From NCBI GenBank assembly GCA_046047315.1, contig JBJOID010000240.1:1-6186 (forward strand): a stretch of 6,186 nucleotides of DNA, written 5' to 3'. Of the stretch, positions 1-6,141 are shown piece after piece. The notes under the pieces were generated by a model. The model had not been told where the DNA came from, made no database searches, and saw only the letters and a list, made by a program, of their open reading frames with translations. The stretch comes from WGMK01 sp046047315 (GTDB taxonomy: Bacteria > Hydrogenedentota > Hydrogenedentia > Hydrogenedentales > JAEUWI01). The translations under genes and the position numbers were made by a program. How positions within the stretch are numbered: the first letter of the stretch is position 1; each line of letters opens with the position of its first letter.

Positions 1-1944
1 ACCACCATCGTGGCGTTTGCCCCGCTCTTTTTCATTGACGGCATCATGGGAAAGTTCATGGCCATCATGCCGGTGGTCGTGATTGCCTGCCTCTTCTTCA
101 GCCTGATTGAGTGCCTTGTGCTCTTTCCCGCGCATCTCAACCATCTTCCAGGCCCCATACAGGAGCACGCGCCACCGCGCAATATCTTCATCGCGATTGC
201 GCGAAAGATTCACCACTTCTTCAACGGTTCCCTTGAATACTTTGCCGAGCATATCTACAGCCGGGCCATCGTTCCGCTCATCCGCTATCGCTATGCGACG
301 GTGGCTTTTTCGATTGCCATCTGCGTTGTCACGGCGGGATACATCGCTGGTGGCTTTATCAAGTTCCAGACCTTCCCGAAAATCGACTCCGACGTCATGA
401 CGGCCACCATCGAGTTCCCCGAGGGCACCCCCATCGCGGTGACCGAAGACGCTATTCTCCGCGCGGAGCAGGCCTTGCAGCGGCTTGCCGAGCGCAGCCA
501 AACGGCCTCGGGCGATCCCCTTCTCATCCATGCATTCTCCCTCACCGGCCAAACCATCGAGGACAACCAGCCGCGCAAGGGCAATCACCTCGGCTCCGTC
601 CGCGCGGAACTATTGCCGACCCAGTTTCGCGGCATATCATCAGAACAATTGATGGTGGACTGGGAACGCGAGATTGGTCCGATTCCCGGCGTCGAGGCGA
701 TGAAGTTCGCGGGCATCCAGGCGGGTCCTCCGGGAGCCCCTATCGAGATTTGGGTTCAGGGTGGAGATAACGTTTCCACCGAGGTCATTCGCGAAGCTGC
801 GGACGAGCTCAAGGAAAAACTTGCCAGCTACGAGGGCGTGTACCAGATCCAGCATGACTTCCGTCCGGGTAAGCGCGAGGTGCAGTTCGAGCTAAAGCCC
901 GAAGCGCGCACCTTGGGGATCACCGTGGCCGACCTTGCGCGGCAAGTATATGCGGGCTATTTCGGTGAGGAGGCCGTGCGCATCCAGCGCGGCCGTGACG
1001 ACGTGCGCGTGCGCGTGCGTTATCCGGAAGAGAAACGCAACCGCCTTTCCGAATTGGAACAAGTGCGTATCCGGACGCCCCAGGGGGTGGAGGTGCCATT
1101 GATGAGCGTGGCCACGGTGCAGTACGTGCCCGGCTTCAGCGACATCAAGCGTACCGATGGCATGCGGCGCGCGGCCGTGACTGCCGAGGTGAATCCTGAA
1201 AAAGCGAATCCGGCGGAGATTTTCCAGGACCTTAACACCGGGTTCTTCAATGAACTCATGCGCAAGCATCCGGGAATACGCATCTCGCAACAGGGCGAGA
1301 TCAAGAAGATGAATGAATCCTTCGGTCCACTTTCGCTCACTTTCCCAATGGCTCTCATTGCCATCTATGTCATCATAGCCACCAGTTTCCGTTCGTACCT
1401 GCAACCCATCATCGTGATGGTTGCCATTCCGTTTGGTCTTATGGGGGCTATTATTGGGCATGTGGTGCTCGGCTTTGACCTTTCCATGATGAGCATATTC
1501 GGGATGGTGGCGCTGGCCGGCGTGGTGGTGAACGATGCCATCGTACTCATTGAGTGCGTGAATGAATTGCTTGCCGAAGGCATGACGCTATCCGACGCGT
1601 TGCGCAAGGCGGGGGCGCGCCGCCTGCGCCCCATCTTCCTTACCTCCGTCACGACTGTGGGCGGCCTGTCACCGCTCATCATGGAGAAGGATTTGCAGGC
1701 GCAGTTCCTGGTGCCGATGGCGATTTCTCTGGCGGCGGGTGTCACCGCGGCAACCTTCCTTACGCTGGTCATCTTGCCCTGCCTGATGGCGATGATGAAT
1801 GATGCCAGGCGTTGGGTGTGCTGGCTGCGCACCGGCGCCTGGCCGACTCCGGAAGAAGTGGAGCCCGCGCGCTGGCGGCGCTTCGATCCCGATTCGCTGG
1901 AGACTGACGAAGCGGCCGCGCTCTCCCCCGCCACTTCATCTTGA
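1..1944 (+). CDS. RND-family efflux permease, C-terminal part (5' end off window)
   Basis: Inner-membrane proton-driven pump subunit of a tripartite exporter (HAE1/AcrB-like). The reading frame is open from base 1, so the gene starts outside the window; 647 codons remain of an expected 1000-1100. In window codons, the first residues (TTIVAFAPLFF, then GKFM) match the region leading into TM6. TM7 lies near 100-121, the second periplasmic porter/docking region near 130-435, and TM8-TM12 near 445-600. A porter stretch near 238-252 (AGPPGAPIEIWVQGG) and TM10 (GVVVNDAIVLIE) are family-typical. TM10 has Asn511-Asp512 where AcrB has Lys940-Asn941. The Asp pair of TM4 is not in the window. The C-terminus is a short hydrophilic tail ending in TGA at 1942-1944. 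The TolC-family gene follows after 14 nt, so this is an adaptor-pump-channel type operon. Substrate (drug, metabolite or lipid) cannot be told from the sequence. Confidence 0.95.
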   Translation, partial: TTIVAFAPLFFIDGIMGKFMAIMPVVVIACLFFSLIECLVLFPAHLNHLPGPIQEHAPPRNIFIAIARKIHHFFNGSLEYFAEHIYSRAIVPLIRYRYATVAFSIAICVVTAGYIAGGFIKFQTFPKIDSDVMTATIEFPEGTPIAVTEDAILRAEQALQRLAERSQTASGDPLLIHAFSLTGQTIEDNQPRKGNHLGSVRAELLPTQFRGISSEQLMVDWEREIGPIPGVEAMKFAGIQAGPPGAPIEIWVQGGDNVSTEVIREAADELKEKLASYEGVYQIQHDFRPGKREVQFELKPEARTLGITVADLARQVYAGYFGEEAVRIQRGRDDVRVRVRYPEEKRNRLSELEQVRIRTPQGVEVPLMSVATVQYVPGFSDIKRTDGMRRAAVTAEVNPEKANPAEIFQDLNTGFFNELMRKHPGIRISQQGEIKKMNESFGPLSLTFPMALIAIYVIIATSFRSYLQPIIVMVAIPFGLMGAIIGHVVLGFDLSMMSIFGMVALAGVVVNDAIVLIECVNELLAEGMTLSDALRKAGARRLRPIFLTSVTTVGGLSPLIMEKDLQAQFLVPMAISLAAGVTAATFLTLVILPCLMAMMNDARRWVCWLRTGAWPTPEEVEPARWRRFDPDSLETDEAAALSPATSS

Positions 1945-1945
1945 C

Positions 1946-1951
1946 GAAGGA
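1946..1951 (+). promoter_or_regulatory. Shine-Dalgarno site fixing the TolC-family start at ATG 1959
   Basis: GAAGGA is followed by a 7-nt spacer and ATG at 1959. An in-frame TTG at 1941 would overlap the permease stop and give six extra residues (MTKENP) before an otherwise normal signal peptide. It also has no purine-rich site upstream. The ATG is therefore the better start. The site overlaps the tail of the pump gene region, in keeping with translational coupling. Confidence 0.8.
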
Positions 1952-1958
1952 AAATCCG

Positions 1959-3509
1959 ATGCGACTTGCCGCATTCTTATTCGTAGCAGTATTAACGGTT
2001 AGTTCCGCCCTCGTGGCGGAAGAGGCCAGCGTCGCAGAGCACTCCCCGATCGAGGCGGCTCCCTTGGAGACGGTCTCGGAATCGAGTGATCCGGAGGAAA
2101 CCACCGCGCCCGCACCCACCGCCGAGCTTCTCACGCTGCGGCAAGCGCAGGAAATAGCCCTGCGGGAGAACCCATCGTTGGCGGCTGTGGGTCTCCGTGT
2201 GGAGCAGGCACGTCAGCGTATCATCCAGGCCCGCTCGGCGTATTTTCCGCAGGCATCCCTCGAGTACTCCGCGACGCGCACGGAGTTGCCGGACAACACG
2301 GTGGACTCCCTGCGGAATCAGGCATGGCTAAACATTGGCCCCAATGCGGCGCGCTCCAGCGCCTTTCTGATCGGTGGTGCTCCTTCCCTGCTCACCGTGG
2401 GCAGCACCACGGCGTACACATTGGGGCAGGGAATTCGCACGGCGTTGAATGTTCCCACCGAAGTCGAGACTTTCGAGGCCTCCCTGCAACTCTCTTATCT
2501 TGTCTTCGACGGCTTCGCGAGGGAGTACACGCTTCGAGCCGCAAAGTTGGCTGAGCAGGAGAGCGAGGCAGGCCGACGTGACGCACAGCGGTTGTTGCTC
2601 TTCGGGGTGGCGCAAAGCTACTTCGGCATCCTGCTGGCCAAGGAGAACATCGCGATAGCCAAGGCCGACGCGGCTTTCAACGAGCGGCTCCTCCAGGAAG
2701 CGCGCGTGAGCCAGGAAGCCGGTGTGGCATCGTTAAGCGATGTGCTGAATTTCGAAGTACGCATGCGCGCGGCGGAGTCGAACCTGATCGCGGCCGAAGC
2801 TGGGCTTGAGAATGCCCGGATCGCGCTTGCGGCCCTGCTCGGGATGGAGGGCTCGACCCTTCCCGAAGGTGTGGATGTCGATCCTCTCGCCGAGGAATCG
2901 GTCGAGGATCTGGAACTTCCCGAGCCGGATACGGTGATTGCCTCGGCTCTGGAACATCGCCCCGATCTCGAGCGCGCGCGCTATGGGGTGGGCCGGAACA
3001 AGGCCTTCGTGGGGCAGGCCCGCGCCTCGTTTCTTCCCCGTGTGGCCGCATTCGCCGCGCGAAGTGCCAGCCTGCCCGAGCATGACTTCGAGGGAGACGA
3101 CTTCTCGACAACGGTTGGGATAAATGCCTCTGTGGACCTGTTCACCGGGGGACGGCAGTGGTCGCAACTGAAGGAAGCCAAGCTGGCAACGAAGCAGTCT
3201 GAGCGTGAACTTGACCAGGTGGAGCTTGATGCGATTGCGGAGGTTCGTCAGGCGTGGGTTTCCTTGGGGGAAGCACAGCAACAGCTGGTGCTGCAGCGCA
3301 CCACGGCGGAACTGGTGCAGCGTAATCGCGACTTGGTGGAAAAGGAGTTTGCCGCCGGACAGGCCGCACTGGTGCGCTTGAACGAAGCGCAGCGCGATCT
3401 GGTTTCCGCCACTTCCCGGCTTGCGCTCGCACGCGTGGGATTGTTCCTCGCGCGTCAGGAACTCGAGGCGGCCACAGGTGAGAATCTTCTCAGCTTACCC
3501 GTCGAATAG
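1959..3509 (+). CDS. TolC-family outer-membrane efflux channel
   Basis: Outer-membrane factor of the tripartite exporter; three copies should form a beta-barrel plus a periplasmic alpha-helical tunnel that meets the RND pump and its adaptor. The product is 516 aa. Residues 1-20 look like a Sec signal peptide (MRLAAFLF...ALVA) with cleavage likely before Glu21. No lipobox cysteine is present, so it is not a NodT/OprM-type lipoprotein. Residues 21-56 form an acidic Ser/Pro/Glu-rich linker. Two OEP repeats follow, about 60-294 (starting LTLRQAQEIALRENPSL) and 322-510 (with EHRPDL). Each has long coiled-coil helices and a strand motif before the returning helix (YLVFDGF near 180-186; VDLFTGG near 392-398). 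The first barrel hairpin carries an unusually long loop of about 65 residues (about 108-172). The second has a short one. The gene is co-directional with, and 14 nt after, the RND gene; order and spacing indicate one transcript. Family assignment is firm; substrate unknown. Confidence 0.93.
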   Translation: MRLAAFLFVAVLTVSSALVAEEASVAEHSPIEAAPLETVSESSDPEETTAPAPTAELLTLRQAQEIALRENPSLAAVGLRVEQARQRIIQARSAYFPQASLEYSATRTELPDNTVDSLRNQAWLNIGPNAARSSAFLIGGAPSLLTVGSTTAYTLGQGIRTALNVPTEVETFEASLQLSYLVFDGFAREYTLRAAKLAEQESEAGRRDAQRLLLFGVAQSYFGILLAKENIAIAKADAAFNERLLQEARVSQEAGVASLSDVLNFEVRMRAAESNLIAAEAGLENARIALAALLGMEGSTLPEGVDVDPLAEESVEDLELPEPDTVIASALEHRPDLERARYGVGRNKAFVGQARASFLPRVAAFAARSASLPEHDFEGDDFSTTVGINASVDLFTGGRQWSQLKEAKLATKQSERELDQVELDAIAEVRQAWVSLGEAQQQLVLQRTTAELVQRNRDLVEKEFAAGQAALVRLNEAQRDLVSATSRLALARVGLFLARQELEAATGENLLSLPVE

Positions 3510-3519
3510 CGCGCGCGCT
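3508..3519. repeat. 12-bp alternating GC palindrome overlapping the TolC-gene stop
   Basis: AGCGCGCGCGCT is perfectly self-complementary and alternates purine and pyrimidine except at its ends. It overlaps the TAG stop (3507-3509). As RNA it could fold into a 4-bp stem with a 4-nt loop followed by TTTA, which is far weaker than a normal intrinsic terminator. It may be a chance GC-rich run. No other terminator is seen after the efflux genes. Confidence 0.35.
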
Positions 3520-3547
3520 TTATCCACACATTTCCATTCGCTACACT
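3519..3547 (+). promoter_or_regulatory. weak possible sigma-70-type promoter for the cytochrome gene
   Basis: TACACT at 3542-3547 matches the -10 consensus at 4 of 6 bases. TTTATC at 3519-3524, 17 nt upstream, matches the -35 at only 3 of 6. It is the best candidate I find in the 91-nt gap before the cytochrome gene. If false, the gene could be read through from the efflux operon. Confidence 0.25.
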
Positions 3548-3587
3548 ACGAGCTCTCCCCGACGCCCTTCCGGGCTCAGCCGTAAAC

Positions 3588-3593
3588 GAGGAG
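3588..3593 (+). promoter_or_regulatory. Shine-Dalgarno site of the cytochrome gene
   Basis: GAGGAG sits 7 nt before ATG 3601. It is a strong anti-16S match and supports this start over the later in-frame ATGs at codons 12 and 13. Confidence 0.8.
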
Positions 3594-3600
3594 TTCTTCG

Positions 3601-5022
3601 ATGAACCTGCTGGAAACCCTTGAAAACCCTTCCATGATGCACGCAGCGGTGGTGCATTTCCCCATCGTTCTTTTCCTTATGGCCGTGCCAGCGGCGGCGG
3701 CCGTTTACTTCCTACCGCGTCATACCTGGCTTCGAGCGGGAGTGTTCTTCTTTTTCGTTCTGCTTGCGGGCGCCAGCTATGTGGCGGAAGAAACGGGTGA
3801 GAAGGCCTATGGTGTGGTGCCGGCAGAGTTGAGCCAGGCCGTGTGGGATCAGATTCATCAGCATGAGCAGCTGGCCGAGCTGCTGAAGTTCATCGCCGCC
3901 GCCGGGGCGGGGCTTTTGCTGATTTCCTTTATCCCATACGATTTCTTCCGTAAGGGTGGTGCATTGCTTGCCTTGTGCGCTGCGCTGGCCGGCAGCATCC
4001 TGTGCGGGGTGACCGCTCACTACGGCGGGGACCTAGTCTACACGCACGGCGTGGGAACCAAACTGCTGAAGGACAGCCTCGTGGCAAAGCCAACTGATAG
4101 CAAAGCTGAAGAAAAAGCCGAGGACGAGGAATTGGTGCCTATTCGTCCCATCGACTTGGAAGAGGCCAAGAAAGTCTCCTTCACCCGCGACATTGCCCCC
4201 ATTATGGAAAGCCGCTGCCTGGACTGTCATGACGGCCCCGATGCCGATGGAGCCTACGACGTGCGCACGGTTGCCTCGCTGCTGGCTGCCGGGGAAGAAC
4301 ATGGCCCGGGAGTTATTCCTGGGGATGCAGACGGCAGCCCGGTGGTGAAATTCATTCGCGGCGAGCTGCGTCCTCGCATGCCCAAACGCAAGCCCCCCCT
4401 GCCAGAAGAGGAATTGCACCTGATCCGGTTGTGGATAGCTGCTGGCGCCGCGGACGATTCGGTGGTTGAGGCCCCTGTGGTGGAACCTGTTTCCACGCCC
4501 GTTGAAGCAGCGCCGCTTCCCGCGCCCACCCCGGAACCTGTGGAAATGCCAGCGGTGGAGGCAGCGATCCCCGAGGCCGCCCCGAGCGAGCCGGCCCTTG
4601 CTCCGGTTGAGACGGCGCCAGTGCAAGAAGAATCTCCGATGCCGGAGGTTGTGGAGGAAGCTGCGCCTGAGGAGATCACTCCCGCTCCAGTGGAAGAAAT
4701 GACCGTGACTCCCCAAGAGCCTGCTGCTGAGACCCAAGTCCCCGTGGTTGAGCCGCAACCCGCCGGGAATGCCGCTGCGGCGCCACTCGATCCTTTCGCC
4801 GCCCCAGCAGTCATCTCTGATGAACCGAGTGTACCTGAGTCCTCACCAGAAGCTTCCTCAGCGACTCCTCCCCCTGCTCCAGTCGTTGTGGAGGAAATGA
4901 CGGTGGTAGAGAGCGCTCCCGCGCCTGTGGTCCAGGAATCTGTCTCTGAGGCCGTGGAGCAGACTACGGCACAAGGAGATGCATCGTCAGTGGTGAAATT
5001 CGATCCCTTCGCTTCCCACTAA
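3601..5022 (+). CDS. DUF2231-type membrane protein fused to a PSCyt1-like cytochrome c domain with a Pro/Val/Glu-rich tail
   Basis: Predicted 473-aa inner-membrane redox protein; exact role unknown. Residues 1-155 are a DUF2231-like domain with four hydrophobic helices (about 15-38, 44-61, 93-112, 119-138), a start with H14 and H19 (HAAVVHFPIV), and the end motif YGGDLVYTHGVG. Basic residues in the two short loops (R40/R45 and R117/K118) place those loops in the cytoplasm, so both termini face the periplasm. Residues 160-190 are a charged linker. Residues 193-283 resemble the planctomycete-type cytochrome c domain: FTRDIAPIM, heme site CLDCH (206-210), VIPGD, candidate distal ligand Met260 in RPRMP, and LWIAAGA. 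The last 190 residues are low-complexity, rich in Pro, Val, Glu and Ala, with EEMTV twice (365-369, 431-435) and DPFA twice (397-400, 468-471, the second two residues from the end). Membrane-bound electron transfer is inferred from the heme site. The tail is probably an extended periplasmic tether. The domain calls rest on motifs read by eye. Confidence 0.85.
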   Translation: MNLLETLENPSMMHAAVVHFPIVLFLMAVPAAAAVYFLPRHTWLRAGVFFFFVLLAGASYVAEETGEKAYGVVPAELSQAVWDQIHQHEQLAELLKFIAAAGAGLLLISFIPYDFFRKGGALLALCAALAGSILCGVTAHYGGDLVYTHGVGTKLLKDSLVAKPTDSKAEEKAEDEELVPIRPIDLEEAKKVSFTRDIAPIMESRCLDCHDGPDADGAYDVRTVASLLAAGEEHGPGVIPGDADGSPVVKFIRGELRPRMPKRKPPLPEEELHLIRLWIAAGAADDSVVEAPVVEPVSTPVEAAPLPAPTPEPVEMPAVEAAIPEAAPSEPALAPVETAPVQEESPMPEVVEEAAPEEITPAPVEEMTVTPQEPAAETQVPVVEPQPAGNAAAAPLDPFAAPAVISDEPSVPESSPEASSATPPPAPVVVEEMTVVESAPAPVVQESVSEAVEQTTAQGDASSVVKFDPFASH

Positions 5023-5041
5023 ACGCGGGAATATCACGACT

Positions 5042-5107
5042 GGCAAGATGCGTCTCTGTTTCCGTTAGAGTCGCTTAGCTTCGCTCTAATCCACGTCATC
5101 TCTTGCC
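5042..5107. repeat. large imperfect inverted repeat downstream of the cytochrome gene
   Basis: Outer arms GGCAAGA (5042-5048) and TCTTGCC (5101-5107) pair perfectly. Further inward, TG and CGT can pair with CA and ACG across small bulges. An inner hairpin has arms TTAGAG (5065-5070) and CTCTAA (5084-5089). It lies 20 nt after the cytochrome stop, so it may be a 3' structure that stabilises or ends that transcript. There is no T-run on the + strand after it, so I do not call it an intrinsic terminator. A small structured RNA or chance pairing are alternatives. Confidence 0.4.
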
Positions 5108-5333
5108 GGGCATCCTGAACATCCTCTCGCGCTCTTAGGTCATTTCAACGCACTATGCCTAGAAGATCCCCGCATTGCGTTGTAGTGCCCGGATGCATCT
5201 GGGCGTAGTCGCGCCGTGTCACCGGCCTCGGCGTAGTGGGAATCTCGCTGGGGTGTTGGCAGCCGGAATACCAGGTTTTGCGTTGCCTTGGCTTCCCTCG
5301 CTCCATCAATAAGGTCTGAGTCAAGTCATCATT
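5108..5333. other. non-coding convergent gap without a recognisable gene
   Basis: This stretch lies between the 3' ends of the cytochrome and pilin genes. The only fairly long minus-strand frame here starts inside the pilin terminator and has no family-like features. A near-perfect 18-bp palindrome (GCCCGGATGCATCTGGGC, 5187-5204, one mismatched pair) is the only structure I see. No tRNA-like cloverleaf, array or insertion-sequence end was found. Confidence 0.6.
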
Positions 5334-5372
5334 AAAAAGCATCGCGGCGGCGGGATTGCTCCCGCCGCCGCG
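5334..5372 (-). terminator. intrinsic terminator of the pilin gene
   Basis: A perfect 13-bp GC-rich stem (5343-5355 with 5360-5372) closes a 4-nt loop. Read on the minus strand it is followed after four bases by TTTTT (5338-5334). It starts 35 nt after the pilin stop codon, so the pilin transcript most likely ends here and is monocistronic. On the + strand the stem is followed only by CATCTTTG, so termination of incoming cytochrome-gene transcripts would be weaker. Confidence 0.9.
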
Positions 5373-5382
5373 CATCTTTGCT

Positions 5383-5407
5383 CGGGCCTAGGCCCGTTGT
5401 CGGGCCT
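5383..5407 (-). repeat. three alternating 7-bp inverted repeats right after the pilin stop
   Basis: CGGGCCT (5383-5389), AGGCCCG (5390-5396) and CGGGCCT (5401-5407) lie in a row on the + strand. The middle copy can pair with the right one across a 4-nt loop, giving a stable 7-bp hairpin. With the left one it forms a 14-bp perfect palindrome, which as RNA hairpin would be strained. The rightmost copy overlaps the TAA stop. It could protect the mRNA 3' end or act with the terminator just beyond. Confidence 0.6.
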
Positions 5408-5823
5408 TATTCGCCGATCGGGGTGCCGGTGGCGTCCGTGCCGACGCGAATCACGCCGCTGGCATCCACGAAGAACTCACGCACGCCGGTGGTCCCGGCT
5501 TCAGCCGGGGTGGCAGCGCAGGTGAAGTTGGCCGCGCTGCCGCCCATGGCGAAGTCGTAGCCGCTCTTGGTCGCATCCCAAGCGCCGTCAAGGTACGGGG
5601 GGGTATCACCGGTAAGCGTGGCGAAGTCGGTCGCGTACCCGTTGTTGGCAGAGTGGTAGGACGTCTGGGCGCCCACGACCGTGCGCAGGTTGCCGATGGC
5701 GGCGGACTCGTTCGACTGGATGCGCGAACGCAGCAGGTTCGGGATGGCAATCGCCGCGATAATCGCAATGATGGCAACCACAATCATCAGTTCAATCAGC
5801 GTGAAACCCTTGTTCTTCTTCAT
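5407..5823 (-). CDS. type IV pilin / major pseudopilin-like protein
   Basis: Subunit of a type IV pilus or related filament. The product is 138 aa. It has a short basic leader MKKNKG cleaved by prepilin peptidase before Phe7 (mature +1), with the conserved Glu at mature +5 (Glu11). A hydrophobic assembly helix follows (about 7-30, ending AIPNLLRSR), then an amphipathic helix (about 31-60) and a small globular part with a GYDF motif and REFFVDASGVIRVG near the end. The mature protein is about 132 aa and has a single cysteine (Cys102), so it lacks the disulfide-bounded D-loop of classic Pseudomonas or Neisseria pilins. The start is fixed by GGAGGG 7 nt upstream. The gene stands alone, with a strong terminator behind it and a consensus sigma-54 promoter in front, as in pilA genes of Pseudomonas, Myxococcus and Geobacter. 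That supports a major pilin, but a GspG-like type II secretion pseudopilin is possible because no other pilus genes are in view. Confidence 0.93.
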   Translation of the reverse strand: MKKNKGFTLIELMIVVAIIAIIAAIAIPNLLRSRIQSNESAAIGNLRTVVGAQTSYHSANNGYATDFATLTGDTPPYLDGAWDATKSGYDFAMGGSAANFTCAATPAEAGTTGVREFFVDASGVIRVGTDATGTPIGE

Positions 5824-5830
5824 GGCAAAG

Positions 5831-5836
5831 CCCTCC
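5831..5836 (-). promoter_or_regulatory. Shine-Dalgarno site of the pilin gene
   Basis: Minus-strand GGAGGG stands 7 nt before the ATG at 5823. It is a near-maximal anti-16S match, fitting high expression of a filament subunit. Confidence 0.85.
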
Positions 5837-5918
5837 AGTTGGCCGCATCGCGACCGTTGTTAACTCAGAGTAGAACCCGCATGGGCCCGACTCGTTTTCA
5901 ACTGACAGTAGAGCTTAA

Positions 5919-5934
5919 TGCAAAGGGCGTGCCA
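5919..5934 (-). promoter_or_regulatory. sigma-54 (RpoN) promoter of the pilin gene
   Basis: The minus strand reads TGGCACGCCCTTTGCA, which matches the -24/-12 consensus TGGCACG-N4-TTGCW at every defined base. The GG falls at 5933-5932 and the GC at 5921-5920, the required 10-bp gap. The transcription start is predicted near 5908, giving an untranslated leader of about 85 nt. Such promoters need an ATP-driven enhancer-binding activator (PilR in known pilA systems). The gene for it is not in the window. Confidence 0.88.
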
Positions 5935-6030
5935 ATTCTTTTAAGTGCTTGTTTTTTAGATACTTGTCGATTTTTACATTGATTGCATGGCATCAAGAAT
6001 GGGTGAAACGGCGTCGTGGCGCGGCGGCAG

Positions 6031-6047
6031 GTGACAAAAATTGTCAC
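6031..6047. promoter_or_regulatory. 17-bp perfect palindrome, likely activator or operator site
   Basis: GTGACAA, a 3-nt AAA centre and TTGTCAC form a perfect inverted repeat centred about 130 bp upstream of the predicted pilin start point. This is the normal distance for an enhancer-binding-protein site at a sigma-54 promoter, and the TGTC core resembles described PilR half-sites. A GTCACGA element (6043-6049) recurs at 6074-6080, exactly 31 bp on, about three helical turns. The spacing does not fit a Crp/FNR site (9 rather than 6 nt between GTGA and TCAC). It could instead control the outward promoter at the right edge. Confidence 0.55.
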
Positions 6048-6141
6048 GAGCAAGTTTCCAATATACGTCTTAGGTCACGAAAGCGGAGTAATCAGCATAC
6101 CGACCAATTCAAGCAGGGTGGAAAACAATGAGGCGTGCTTA

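Noticed and set aside
1365..1934. Long minus-strand open frame opposite the RND gene (and similar ones opposite the other genes)
   Set aside because: These are shadows created by GC-rich codon bias; the plus-strand proteins have clear family motifs and the antisense products do not.
1941..1958. TTG at 1941 as start of the TolC-family gene
   Set aside because: ATG 1959 has a good Shine-Dalgarno at correct spacing and begins directly with the signal peptide.
3563..3574. GCCCTTCCGGGC as terminator of the efflux operon
   Set aside because: The stem is only 4 bp and no T-run follows.
5145..5375. Minus-strand 76-codon open frame after the pilin gene
   Set aside because: It starts inside the pilin terminator stem, lacks a ribosome binding site and shows no recognisable domain or composition of a real protein.
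5979..5984. IHF site between enhancer and sigma-54 promoter
   Set aside because: Only the AATCAA half matches; the TTR part of the consensus is absent.
6031..6047. Crp/FNR site at the palindrome
   Set aside because: The gap between GTGA and TCAC is 9 nt instead of 6, and the half-sites lack other matches.
5949..6131. Plus-strand 60-codon open frame upstream of the pilin
   Set aside because: It runs through the AT-rich spacer and the palindrome of the pilin control region, has no Shine-Dalgarno site and looks random in composition.
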